NCBI RefSeq assembly: GCF_018607965.1
Contig: NZ_JABBAM010000040.1
Span: 3,534 to 54,780 of the forward strand
DNA: 51,247 nt
Origin: Planktotalea sp.
Lineage (GTDB): Bacteria; Pseudomonadota; Alphaproteobacteria; Rhodobacterales; Rhodobacteraceae
Reading direction: 5' to 3'
Shown here: positions 30,940 through 39,200 of the stretch, one piece after another
Layout of the letters: each line of letters opens with the position of its first letter
Numbering within the stretch: the first letter of the stretch is position 1
Program-made: the position numbers and the translations under genes
Notes under the pieces: generated by a model
What the model was told of the DNA's origin: nothing
Database searches by the model: none
Seen by the model: the letters and a program-made list of their open reading frames with translations, nothing else

Positions 30940-32148
30940 ATGAAACGTAAGATATTTTTGAAAAGCCTTGTAGGCGCGATTGCGATTGCGGCTGTCGGCC
31001 TGCCTGCGCTTGCGCAAGAGACGATCAAGATTGGTGAGATCAACCACTACAAGCGCCTCGCGGCCTTTGCAGGTCCCTATAAATTAGGCATCGAGATGGC
31101 TATTGAAGAGGTGAACGCAGCAGGTGGTGTGCTTGGCAAGCCGCTCGAATTCATTTTCCGCGATGACCAAGGCAAGCCCGGTGAAGCGGTGAAGATTGCC
31201 GAAGAGCTTATGACGCGTGAGGGCGCTGTGATGCTGACGGGCACGATCTTGTCCAATGTTGGTTTGGCGATTTCATCGCTCGCGGCAGAAAAAAAGTATG
31301 TCTACCTGGCGTCAGAGCCTTTGGCCGATGCAATCACATGGTCCAAGGGCAATGACTACACGTTCCGCCTGCGGTCCTCCACATACATGCAAGCGGCCAT
31401 GCTGGCTGAACAAGCTGCGCAAACCGATGCGATCCGTTACGCGACAATCGCGCCGAACTATGCGTATGGCAAAGATGCGGTCGCAGCGTTCAAGAAGGCG
31501 CTGACAAAGCTAAAGCCCGAGGTTGAATTCGTAGCAGAGCAGTGGCCTGCCTTGTTCAAGATCGATGCGGGCGCTGAGGCGCAAGCGATTGAGCGCGCTA
31601 AGCCAGACGCGATCTACAACGTGACATTCGGGGGCGACCTTGCAAAATTCGTTCGCGAAGGCGGCACACGCGGCTTGTTTGAAGGCCGTAATGTTTACGG
31701 TCTCCTTTCAGGTGAACCTGAATATATGGATCCTTTAGGTGATGAAGCGCCTGAAGGTTGGGTTGTCACAGGTTATCCTTGGTCCGAAATTACGGAAGGA
31801 CCGGGTAAGGTCTTCGTTGATGGCTACATGGCGAAATACGACGATCACCCCCGTATCGGATCGCTTGTTGGCTATATGACCGTGCAATCTGTCGTGGCTG
31901 TTCTGGAAAAAGCAGGTTCTACTGATAGTGAAGCCATTCGTGCGGCGTTTGCGGACCTACCCGTCAGCACACCTGTTGGCGATATCACGTACCGTGCGAT
32001 TGATCACCAATCCACAATGGGTGCTTTCGTTGGTACAATTGCCTTAAAGGACGGCAAAGGGACGCTGGTTGATTGGTCTTATAAGAACGGTGGCGACTAC
32101 ACTTTGCCAGACGAAGAAGTCATGAAACTACGCGGTTCTGGCAACTAA
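30940..32148 (+). CDS. Liv-type ABC transporter substrate-binding protein
   Basis: 402 residues from ATG 30940, seven bases after an AAAAGGGA ribosome site (ATG 30934 is too close to it). The signal peptide ends LPALAQE. Mature protein is a type-I periplasmic fold of the branched-chain amino acid family: TIKIGEINHYKR, GIEMAIEEVNAAGGVLGKPL, EELMTREGAVMLTGT, and YGKDAVAAFKKAL. Family members bind amino acids, amides or aromatic carboxylates. The cluster context suggests an aromatic acid. It lies 36 bp behind the Rieske gene and is separated from the permease gene by two hairpins, which may allow higher production of the binding protein. Confidence 0.92.
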   Translation: MKRKIFLKSLVGAIAIAAVGLPALAQETIKIGEINHYKRLAAFAGPYKLGIEMAIEEVNAAGGVLGKPLEFIFRDDQGKPGEAVKIAEELMTREGAVMLTGTILSNVGLAISSLAAEKKYVYLASEPLADAITWSKGNDYTFRLRSSTYMQAAMLAEQAAQTDAIRYATIAPNYAYGKDAVAAFKKALTKLKPEVEFVAEQWPALFKIDAGAEAQAIERAKPDAIYNVTFGGDLAKFVREGGTRGLFEGRNVYGLLSGEPEYMDPLGDEAPEGWVVTGYPWSEITEGPGKVFVDGYMAKYDDHPRIGSLVGYMTVQSVVAVLEKAGSTDSEAIRAAFADLPVSTPVGDITYRAIDHQSTMGAFVGTIALKDGKGTLVDWSYKNGGDYTLPDEEVMKLRGSGN

Positions 32149-32154
32149 GCGCTA

Positions 32155-32172
32155 GATTTTTCTTGAAAAATC
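32155..32172. repeat. Hairpin GATTTTTC-TT-GAAAAATC
   Basis: Perfect 8-bp inverted repeat starting 7 nt after the binding-protein stop. It is AT-rich and weak as an RNA stem. Confidence 0.5.
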
Positions 32173-32177
32173 GAAAC

Positions 32178-32205
32178 ACGGTCCGTGCAAATGCGTGCGG
32201 ACCGT
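32178..32205 (+). terminator. Intra-operon stem-loop after binding-protein gene
   Basis: Perfect stem ACGGTCCG / CGGACCGT with a 12-nt loop, followed by TCCCTTTTCC. This resembles a leaky terminator or 3'-end stabiliser between a binding-protein gene and its permease. The ORF start for the permease is 34 nt downstream. Confidence 0.6.
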
Positions 32206-32238
32206 TCCCTTTTCCTACATCGAAGACAGGAGCAGACC

Positions 32239-34098
32239 ATGGGTCTCTTCATCGCGCAAATCCTGACAGGTTTGGCCAATGCAAGCGCACTTTTTATGGT
32301 TGCTTCAGGCCTTTCCCTGATTTTTGGCGTCACACGGATCGTGAACTTCGCGCATGGCTCATTTTACATGCTGGGCGCTTATGTGGGCTATTCTTTCATG
32401 CAGATTTTGCCAGGGGCATTCGGATTTTGGGCGTCGATCCTTTTGGCAGGTCTCGTTGTCGGGATCATCGGCATTATTGTCGAAATATTGGTCCTACGTC
32501 CTGTCTACAAAGCGCCTGAGCTGTTCCAGCTGGTCGCGACGTTTGGCGTAATTCTCGTCATTCAAGACCTCACATTGTTGGTTTGGGGCGCGGACGATTT
32601 CCTTGGCCCGCGTGCGCCGGGTTTGAAAGGTATCATTCGGATCATGGGGGAACCCGTTCCGAAATATGACCTTGCTTTGATCGCGCTGACGCCGTTCGTG
32701 GCCTTCGCGCTTTGGTGGCTGATCACCAAAACCCGCACAGGCATTCTCGTGCGCGCGGCAACGCAAGACCGCGAAATGGTTGGCGCTTTGGGTGTGAACC
32801 AAGCATGGCTTTTCACGGGTGTTTTCTTCCTCGGTTGCGCGCTTGCGGGGCTCGGCGGCGCGGTGCAACTCCCCAAAGGCGGCGCGGACTTGTTGATGGA
32901 TTTCAACATTCTTAGTGCAATCTTTGTTGTCGTGGTAATTGGCGGCATGGGATCGCTCCCAGGTGCCTATGTAGCCGCTGTTCTCATCTCTGTTCTCAAC
33001 GTGTTCGGTGTGAACTACCTGCCGCAATCCACACTCGCCCTGATGTTTGTTGTCATGGTCGTGGTCCTGATCTTCCGCCCTTTCGGTCTGTTTGGACGAG
33101 AGGAAGTCGCGGGCGAGCATGGGCAGGTTGGGGAGCCGGAACGCCCGATCAAACCCGCAGGTCAGAGTGCGCGGATGATTGTGATGTTTGGCCTCTTTCT
33201 CATGGCGCTGCTTCCGATTGTGGGGGATAGCTTTATCCTTGTTCTCATCACCGACATTGCGATTTTCTGTTTGTTCGCGGCTTCGCTGCATTTCCTACTT
33301 GGCCTTGGTGGTCTCGTCTCTTTCGGTCACGCGGCCTACTTTGGCGGTGGTGCTTATGCAGCGGCCTTGCTTGTTACATATGCGGGCACGCCGATGGAGC
33401 TTGCGTTGATCCTTGCGCCCCTTGCGGCAGGCCTAACTGCAATCATTTTCGGCTGGGTCTGCCTGCGCTTGACGGGTGTTTATTTCGCCATGCTTACGCT
33501 CGCCTTCGCGCAGCTTTTGTGGTCGCTGGTCTTCCAATGGGGCGATTTTACGGGTGGCGACGATGGGCTTGTGGATATATGGCCATCTGATTGGGCAAGT
33601 GGGACGACCACGTTCTATTACTTGTCGATGGTACTCTGTGTCGGAGGCATCATACTGCTGCGCCACACCGCCCATTCGCCGTTTGGGTATGCGTTACGTG
33701 CTGCACGAGACAGCCAGCGGCAGGCGGAATCTACAGGTATCCACACCAAGCATGTTCAATTGGTCGCCTTCGGTTTCGCGGGGGCCATGGCGGGTATCGC
33801 GGGTGGCTTGTTCGTGTTCTCAAAAGGCTCGATCTTTCCGAATGAACTAGAAATTGCACGCAGCTTTGATGCGTTGATTGTTGTTTTTCTAGGCGGCGTA
33901 AAAACCCTCGCAGGTGGCGTCGTCGGCGGTGCTGCGCTTGAAGGGGCTAAGGACTACATCACGCGATTTGAATACTGGCGGTTGCTGCTGGGTCTGCTGA
34001 TTATCTTCGTTGTGATTGTTGCGCCTGATGGCATCGCAGGCACGTTGCGTAAATGGGCCGAAAAAATTGGCTTTATGAAACGGGAGGATCAAGCATGA
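32239..34098 (+). CDS. Fused LivH-LivM ABC permease
   Basis: 619 residues from ATG 32239 (CAGGAGC upstream). Residues about 1-290 are a complete LivH-type permease: FSLIFGVTRIVNFAHGSFYMLGAY-like region near residue 20-45, the GALGVNQAWLF loop, and GGMGSLPGAYVAA. A hydrophilic linker (about 295-325) joins it to a LivM-type permease: GLGGLVSFGHAAYFGGGAYAA-like start, a second EAA-like loop ARDSQRQAESTG, and GGVKTLAGGVVGGA. The two halves normally are separate proteins; the fusion fixes their 1:1 ratio. The stop overlaps the ATPase start by 4 nt (ATGA, 34095-34098). Confidence 0.93.
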   Translation: MGLFIAQILTGLANASALFMVASGLSLIFGVTRIVNFAHGSFYMLGAYVGYSFMQILPGAFGFWASILLAGLVVGIIGIIVEILVLRPVYKAPELFQLVATFGVILVIQDLTLLVWGADDFLGPRAPGLKGIIRIMGEPVPKYDLALIALTPFVAFALWWLITKTRTGILVRAATQDREMVGALGVNQAWLFTGVFFLGCALAGLGGAVQLPKGGADLLMDFNILSAIFVVVVIGGMGSLPGAYVAAVLISVLNVFGVNYLPQSTLALMFVVMVVVLIFRPFGLFGREEVAGEHGQVGEPERPIKPAGQSARMIVMFGLFLMALLPIVGDSFILVLITDIAIFCLFAASLHFLLGLGGLVSFGHAAYFGGGAYAAALLVTYAGTPMELALILAPLAAGLTAIIFGWVCLRLTGVYFAMLTLAFAQLLWSLVFQWGDFTGGDDGLVDIWPSDWASGTTTFYYLSMVLCVGGIILLRHTAHSPFGYALRAARDSQRQAESTGIHTKHVQLVAFGFAGAMAGIAGGLFVFSKGSIFPNELEIARSFDALIVVFLGGVKTLAGGVVGGAALEGAKDYITRFEYWRLLLGLLIIFVVIVAPDGIAGTLRKWAEKIGFMKREDQA

Positions 34099-34874
34099 GC
34101 GCGGTTCTTGAAGTGCAGGGCCTGAGCAAGGCTTTTGGTGCTATCCAAGCGGTGGATAACGTGTCGTTCGCGTTGCAAAAGGGCGAGCTGCTTGCGTTGA
34201 TCGGCCCTAACGGTGCGGGCAAAAGTACATGTTTCAACATGCTCATGGGGCAATTGAAATCAAGCGCTGGCACGGTCAAGCTGAACGGCCAAACCCTTGC
34301 GGGCCTGAAGCCTCGCCAAATTTGGCGCAAAGGGGTGGGACGCACCTTTCAGATCACCGGAACCTACACGTCAATGACGGTGATCGAGAATGTGCAAATG
34401 GCGCTGATATCGCATCATCGTAAAATTTATTCCCTGCTGCCGCGCGCCCATAAGATGTATTGTGACGCAGCGATGGACCTGCTTGATCTGGTTGGCATGG
34501 CAGATCAATCGGAACGCCATTGCGCTGTTTTAGCTTATGGTGATTTGAAACGTCTCGAACTCGCGATTGCTTTAGCGCATGAGCCGACGCTTTTGTTGAT
34601 GGACGAACCGACAGCTGGGATGGCACCTGCGGAACGGATCGCGTTGATGCAGCTAACGGCGGATATCGTCGAAAGCCGCGGGGTCAGCGTGTTGTTTACG
34701 GAACATGATATGGACGTCGTTTTTGCCCATGCGCATCGTGTGATGGTTTTGAACCGAGGTCAGTTGATCGCCAATGGCTCCGTCGATGAAATTCGAAATG
34801 ATGATCGTGTGCGCGAGGTTTACCTTGGGGGCGGGACGCTGTTCAAGCATGACGGGGAGAGTGCACATGCTTGA
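34095..34874 (+). CDS. Liv-type ABC transporter ATPase (LivG-like)
   Basis: 259 residues from ATG 34095, coupled to the permease stop. Walker A GPNGAGKST, signature LAYGDLKR (LivG spelling of LSYGxQR), Walker B LLLMDEPTAGMAP, and H-loop FTEHDMDVVF. The C-terminal extension with VREVYLGGG is typical of LivG. It overlaps the second ATPase gene by 8 nt (34867-34874). Confidence 0.94.
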   Translation: MSAVLEVQGLSKAFGAIQAVDNVSFALQKGELLALIGPNGAGKSTCFNMLMGQLKSSAGTVKLNGQTLAGLKPRQIWRKGVGRTFQITGTYTSMTVIENVQMALISHHRKIYSLLPRAHKMYCDAAMDLLDLVGMADQSERHCAVLAYGDLKRLELAIALAHEPTLLLMDEPTAGMAPAERIALMQLTADIVESRGVSVLFTEHDMDVVFAHAHRVMVLNRGQLIANGSVDEIRNDDRVREVYLGGGTLFKHDGESAHA

Positions 34875-35568
34875 GATCAAAGGCATCAACAGCTTTTACG
34901 GTAAGGCACATGTTCTGCGCGACCTGAGTTTCGATGTGGAACGCGGGCAAGTTGTTGCGCTACTTGGGCGCAACGGTGCTGGCAAAACGACGACGATGAA
35001 ATCGGTCATGCAATTGGTTGTGCCCGAATCGGGGTCTGTCACGTTTCAAGGTGTCGAAATTACACGAATGGCCCCGCACAAGGTGGCCAAAATGGGTCTG
35101 GGCTATGTACCAGAAGAACGGCGCATTTTCACGGACTTGACTGTCATGGAAAACCTAGAAGTGGGCCGCCAGCCTGCGCGCGCGCAGGCCGTGACGTGGA
35201 ACGAGGACATGCTGTTTGACATGTTCCCCAACTTGGCTGAACGGCGCACGAACCGTGGCAAGGAACTGTCGGGTGGAGAACAGCAAATGCTGACAATCGC
35301 GCGTACGTTGATGGGTAATCCTAGTTTGATCTTACTTGATGAACCCTCAGAGGGCATCGCACCTGTAATTGTCGAAGAAATGGCGCGCGTTATTTTGAAG
35401 CTGAAGACAGAAGGGCTGACGGTTCTGTTGTCTGAGCAAAACCTGCATTTTGCACAGGCCGTGGCAGACCGGGTCGTGATTGTGGAAAGTGGTAGTGCTA
35501 AATATCAAGGTACGATGGCTGAACTGAACGCAAACCCTGAAATTCGCGATACATACCTGTCGGTTTAA
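34867..35568 (+). CDS. Liv-type ABC transporter ATPase (LivF-like)
   Basis: 233 residues from ATG 34867; longer upstream frames overlap the LivG-like gene and are not plausible. Walker A GRNGAGKTT, YVPEERRIF (LivF-specific Q-loop region), signature LSGGEQQM, Walker B LILLDEPSEGIAP, and H-loop LSEQNLHFA. It completes a five-part importer (binding protein, two permease domains, two ATPases). The operon ends at the terminator 35711-35747 unless the intervening hairpin region is a separate RNA. Confidence 0.94.
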   Translation: MLEIKGINSFYGKAHVLRDLSFDVERGQVVALLGRNGAGKTTTMKSVMQLVVPESGSVTFQGVEITRMAPHKVAKMGLGYVPEERRIFTDLTVMENLEVGRQPARAQAVTWNEDMLFDMFPNLAERRTNRGKELSGGEQQMLTIARTLMGNPSLILLDEPSEGIAPVIVEEMARVILKLKTEGLTVLLSEQNLHFAQAVADRVVIVESGSAKYQGTMAELNANPEIRDTYLSV

Positions 35569-35639
35569 CCCGATTTGCGCGAGTTTTCGCCGAGTATTCA
35601 CAAAATCCAGCGCAGCCCTTTAAGTACGCAAAACAGCAC

Positions 35640-35747
35640 CTAAGTCTAATCCCAAGAGACGCGCCTCTCGGAACACGGCGCGTCACTTCACTGTCCCTCG
35701 TTCCCCACTCAGCGCCCCGGGTTTCCCTGCCCGTGGGCGCTTTTTTC
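35640..35747 (+). ncRNA. Possible small RNA ending in a strong terminator
   Basis: The 215-bp gap after the LivF-like gene has a perfect 8-bp stem GACGCGCC / GGCGCGTC (35658-35684, 11-nt loop), an unstructured pyrimidine-rich stretch with CCCTCGTTCCCC, then a long terminator hairpin with T run. This hairpin-linker-terminator layout is typical of trans-acting sRNAs, but I could not place a convincing promoter. It may instead be only the structured 3' UTR of the importer mRNA. Confidence 0.3.
35711..35747 (+). terminator. Rho-independent terminator
   Basis: Stem AGCGCCC / GGGCGCT extended by CGGG / CCCG with one bulged T, loop TTTCCCTG, then a run of six T residues. It ends the Liv-type importer transcript. 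Confidence 0.85.
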
Positions 35748-35783
35748 TTTTGAACTTTGCGTAAAATTGGGGTGAATAGACAT

Positions 35784-36251
35784 ATGAGCTATTCTGATAA
35801 ATTTTTGCGCGACATTTTGAACCGGACCAAAGTGGTCGCGGTTGTCGGCGTGTCGACCAATCCTTTGCGTCCCAGTTATTATGTGGCGCGTTACCTTGGG
35901 CTGAAGGGATACCCTGTGATCCCCGTCAATCCGATGCACTCGGGGAAGATGCTGTTTGGTCAAACCATCCGCGCAAGCCTGTCTGAAATTACAGAGCCTG
36001 TGGATATGGTCGATATTTTTCGCCGTTCCGAAGCGGTGCCTGAAATTGTCGATGAGGCGCTGGCGCATTTGCCCTCGTTGAAAACCATTTGGATGCAGAT
36101 CGGAGTCCAACATCCGCAATCGGCTGCAAAGGCCGAGGCGCAAAATATCGACGTAATCCAAGATCGTTGCCCGAAAATCGAGTATCAGCGCTTGTTTGGC
36201 GAGTTGCGCATGGGTGGTTTTGCGACCGGCATCATTTCGTCCAAGCTATAA
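35784..36251 (+). CDS. CoA-binding protein (YccU-like)
   Basis: 155 residues from ATG 35784 with GGGGTG about ten bases upstream. Single Rossmann-like CoA_binding domain: VVAVVGVSTNPLRPSYYVA with the nucleotide loop, GYPVIPVNPMHSGKMLFGQ, VDMVDIFRRSEAVPEIVDEAL and IWMQIGVQHPQSAAKAE. Members are about 140 residues and resemble the CoA domain of succinyl-CoA synthetase; their cellular role is not established. It stands alone between a terminator and the ftsH promoter region. Confidence 0.9.
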   Translation: MSYSDKFLRDILNRTKVVAVVGVSTNPLRPSYYVARYLGLKGYPVIPVNPMHSGKMLFGQTIRASLSEITEPVDMVDIFRRSEAVPEIVDEALAHLPSLKTIWMQIGVQHPQSAAKAEAQNIDVIQDRCPKIEYQRLFGELRMGGFATGIISSKL

Positions 36252-36315
36252 TTGGCGATAATCCGCGTTTTTTTCCCATAAATGGCGAATTGAACGTATT
36301 TGATCCCAGCGCTTC

Positions 36316-36344
36316 ATTGAACATTGGCGCGATGTGTCTATTTT
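36316..36344 (+). promoter_or_regulatory. Possible heat-shock type promoter of ftsH
   Basis: TTGAA (36317-36321) and CTATTT (36338-36343) are 16 bp apart about 60 bp before the TTG start. This resembles alphaproteobacterial RpoH promoters, and ftsH is often in that regulon. The match is loose; another TTGAAC lies just upstream. Confidence 0.3.
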
Positions 36345-36401
36345 AGTTCTAATCGCGTCGTGCTAACCCACACGCCAAATCCATATCAAGGAGAGTGTTT
36401 C

Positions 36402-38318
36402 TTGGGAAACGCACGCAACTTCGCATTCTGGGTCGTCCTATTTCTTCTGATCCTAGCGCTCTTTAACCTCTTTAGCGGCGGAAACACCGCGATGCAGAGC
36501 CGCGAGATCAGCTATTCTGAGTTTGTCTCTTCTGTTAACGGTGGCTCTGTCACGAATGTGACGCTTGACGGTGAACGCATTCGGTTCCGTGGTTCAGACG
36601 GCAGCGACTACGTGACGATCAAGCCGACAGACGCGAATGTGTCTGAGTTTTTGATTGAACAGAACGTGGCCGTACGCGCAGAGCAGCAGCAAAAATCTGG
36701 GTTCCAGACGTTCATCCTATCGCTTCTTCCGTTCCTTTTGCTTATCGGTGTGTGGGTCTACTTCATGAACCGCATGCAGGGCGGCGGCAAAGGCGGCGCG
36801 ATGGGCTTTGGCAAATCCAAGGCCAAGATGCTGACCGAAAAGTCTGGCCGTGTTACGTTTGATGACGTTGCAGGCATCGATGAAGCCAAGGAAGAGCTGG
36901 AAGAAATCGTTGAATTCTTGCGCAACCCGCAGAAATTCTCGCGGCTTGGAGGCAAAATCCCTAAAGGTGCTTTGCTCGTTGGCCCTCCCGGTACGGGTAA
37001 AACGCTTCTCGCACGCGCAATCGCGGGCGAGGCAGGAGTTCCGTTCTTCACAATTTCTGGTTCTGACTTCGTTGAAATGTTCGTTGGTGTGGGTGCATCC
37101 CGTGTGCGCGACATGTTTGAGCAGGCGAAAAAGAATGCACCGTGTATTGTTTTCATCGACGAAATCGACGCAGTCGGTCGTCACCGTGGCGCAGGCCATG
37201 GCGGTGGTAACGACGAGCGCGAGCAGACATTGAATCAATTGCTGGTTGAGATGGATGGCTTTGAATCAAACGAGGGTGTGATCATCATCGCTGCGACCAA
37301 CCGTCGTGATGTGCTTGACCCCGCTCTTCTGCGTCCAGGACGTTTTGACCGTCAGGTTACGGTACCAAACCCAGACATCAAAGGCCGCGAAAAGATCCTG
37401 AATGTCCACGCACGCAAAACGCCGCTTGGCCCAGATGCCGACATGCGCATCATTGCACGCGGTACTCCTGGTTTTTCTGGTGCGGACTTGGCCAACCTAG
37501 TGAACGAAGCTGCCTTGATGGCTGCACGTATCGGTCGTCGCTTTGTAACGATGGAAGATTTTGAATCCGCCAAAGACAAGGTGATGATGGGTGCAGAACG
37601 TCGTTCGATGGTTCTGACCAATGATCAAAAAGAAAAGACGGCTTACCACGAAGCGGGTCATGCCGTTGTTGGTATGCATTTGCCCCAGTGTGATCCCGTC
37701 TACAAAGCGACGATCATTCCGCGCGGTGGAGCGTTGGGTATGGTTGTGTCCTTGCCTGAGATTGATCGCCTAAATTGGCATCGTTCTGAGTGTGAAGAAA
37801 AGATGGCGATGACGATGGCGGGCAAAGCTGCTGAAATCATCAAATATGGCGCGGATAATGTGTCCAATGGCCCTGCTGGCGATATCCAGCAAGCTTCCGG
37901 TCTGGCGCGTGCGATGGTTCTGCGTTGGGGCATGTCGGACAAAGTCGGCAACATCGACTACGAACAGGCGCATGAAGGATACAACGGCAACGGCGCGGGC
38001 GGTTTTTCAATCTCTGCGGCGACGAAAGAACTGATCGAATCCGAAGTGAAGCGCATGATCGATGAAGCCTACGTGACTGCGCATCGCATTCTGACGGAAA
38101 AGAACGAAGAGTGGGAGCGCCTTGCGCAAGGATTGCTTGAGTACGAAACGCTGACTGGCGAAGAGATCAAGCGCGTCATGGACGGCGAAGCACCCAATGC
38201 TGGACCTGACGAAGATGACACGCCAGATCAAGGCAACGCTCCAAGTGTGACGGCCATTCCCAAGACCAAGCCACGGGCAAAGCCCACAGGCGGAATGGAA
38301 CCTGAACCCACTGCGTAA
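36402..38318 (+). CDS. ftsH: ATP-dependent zinc metalloprotease FtsH
   Basis: 638 residues starting at TTG 36402. AAGGAGAG lies 6-14 bases upstream, and the start gives the family N-terminus [12 protein letters not shown]; an ATG 78 nt upstream would add unrelated sequence. Membrane helices at about 8-24 and 103-122 flank a periplasmic domain. The AAA module has Walker A GPPGTGKT 194-201, Walker B FIDEIDA 251-257 and the second region of homology to about 315. The zinc site HEAGH is at 416-420, with the third ligand Asp in [12 protein letters not shown] disordered, Pro/acidic tail of about 40 residues ends the chain. FtsH degrades misassembled membrane proteins and regulators such as RpoH. 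A terminator follows. Confidence 0.97.
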   Translation: MGNARNFAFWVVLFLLILALFNLFSGGNTAMQSREISYSEFVSSVNGGSVTNVTLDGERIRFRGSDGSDYVTIKPTDANVSEFLIEQNVAVRAEQQQKSGFQTFILSLLPFLLLIGVWVYFMNRMQGGGKGGAMGFGKSKAKMLTEKSGRVTFDDVAGIDEAKEELEEIVEFLRNPQKFSRLGGKIPKGALLVGPPGTGKTLLARAIAGEAGVPFFTISGSDFVEMFVGVGASRVRDMFEQAKKNAPCIVFIDEIDAVGRHRGAGHGGGNDEREQTLNQLLVEMDGFESNEGVIIIAATNRRDVLDPALLRPGRFDRQVTVPNPDIKGREKILNVHARKTPLGPDADMRIIARGTPGFSGADLANLVNEAALMAARIGRRFVTMEDFESAKDKVMMGAERRSMVLTNDQKEKTAYHEAGHAVVGMHLPQCDPVYKATIIPRGGALGMVVSLPEIDRLNWHRSECEEKMAMTMAGKAAEIIKYGADNVSNGPAGDIQQASGLARAMVLRWGMSDKVGNIDYEQAHEGYNGNGAGGFSISAATKELIESEVKRMIDEAYVTAHRILTEKNEEWERLAQGLLEYETLTGEEIKRVMDGEAPNAGPDEDDTPDQGNAPSVTAIPKTKPRAKPTGGMEPEPTA

Positions 38319-38345
38319 GAAACCTTACGACGTAAAATTTTGATG

Positions 38346-38371
38346 AACCCCAGCCAAGCGCTGGGGTTTTT
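38346..38371 (+). terminator. Rho-independent terminator after ftsH
   Basis: Perfect 9-bp stem AACCCCAGC / GCTGGGGTT with a 5-nt loop, followed by TTT. It lies 28 nt after the ftsH stop. Confidence 0.9.
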
Positions 38372-38463
38372 CATTTCTGGATGTGATTGTTCAGATCACA
38401 CATTCTGGATTGAATGTTAGCGCGCCCCGTGGCTAAAGTTGATATGGCAAATTCGGAAGCCCC

Positions 38464-39046
38464 ATGCCCGCTCTCAAACCTACTGATTTCTACGCGACAG
38501 TCCTTTGGCTTGGATCTGTGAAGGATAGCGAAGCTGATTTGACGTCTGCGCCGCTGTCCAAATGCCGCTTACCTTCGCAGGTTATGAGGCCGAATTTCAT
38601 TCAGGACTAACGCGTCCTTCATGTAGTCGGGTTAAGCAGCAGTATAAGCGTTACACGACGATCAAGAACGCGCACCAACTGTCGATTGTGTCGCGCGAAG
38701 AGTTGGATTTGATCGCTGCTGACATGGATCTTGAAACGTTAGAACCACACCTAATCGGCGCATCCCTTGTCATTGAGGGTATCCCTGATTGGAGCTACGT
38801 TCCCCCATCCGCGCGCTTGTTGCACAGGATGGTCCGGGCCTGATCATCGACATGGAAAACCGTCCCTGCCATCTGCCTGCGCCCTTCATCGAAGCGCAGC
38901 ACCCAGAGAAAGGGAAGGGCTTTAAAGCTGCAGCTAAAGGTCGGCGCGGTGTCACCGCCGCGGTGGAATGCGAGGGAGTTTTAACGCTTGTAATGACATT
39001 GCGTCTGCATGTTCCAGACCAACCGATTTGGAGCGAACAGCGCTAG
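38464..39046 (+). pseudogene. MOSC-domain protein gene, broken by two frameshifts
   Basis: Three frames join into one MOSC-type (Moco sulfurase C-terminal) protein of about 194 residues. Frame from ATG 38464 gives MPALKPTDFYATVLWLG and stops after shifting near 38560. The next frame carries HSGLTRPSCSRV, NAHQLSIVSREEL and IGASLVIEGIPDWSYVPPSAR. After a second shift near 38818-38820 the third frame gives AQDGPGLIIDMENRPCHLP, KAAAKGRRGVTA and LRLHVPDQPIW. Each shift equals loss of one base. The conserved Cys of TRPSCSR and of NRPCH survive, suggesting recent decay. MOSC proteins bind sulfur or molybdenum-cofactor-related ligands. Sequencing error is possible but two hits in one gene make it less likely. 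Confidence 0.85.
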
Positions 39047-39200
39047 ATTTAGCGGTTTCAGCACTCAATTCCCAACACCTCGCGCACCGACTCCGTTTTT
39101 GTGACATTTCTTGTCTTGAATGAAGGATTGTATGCCGTCGCATGGCGTAGAACTTGCCTGAGGTTCGGCACGCATTGTGCCGCTTGGGGAGGGTACGCGC

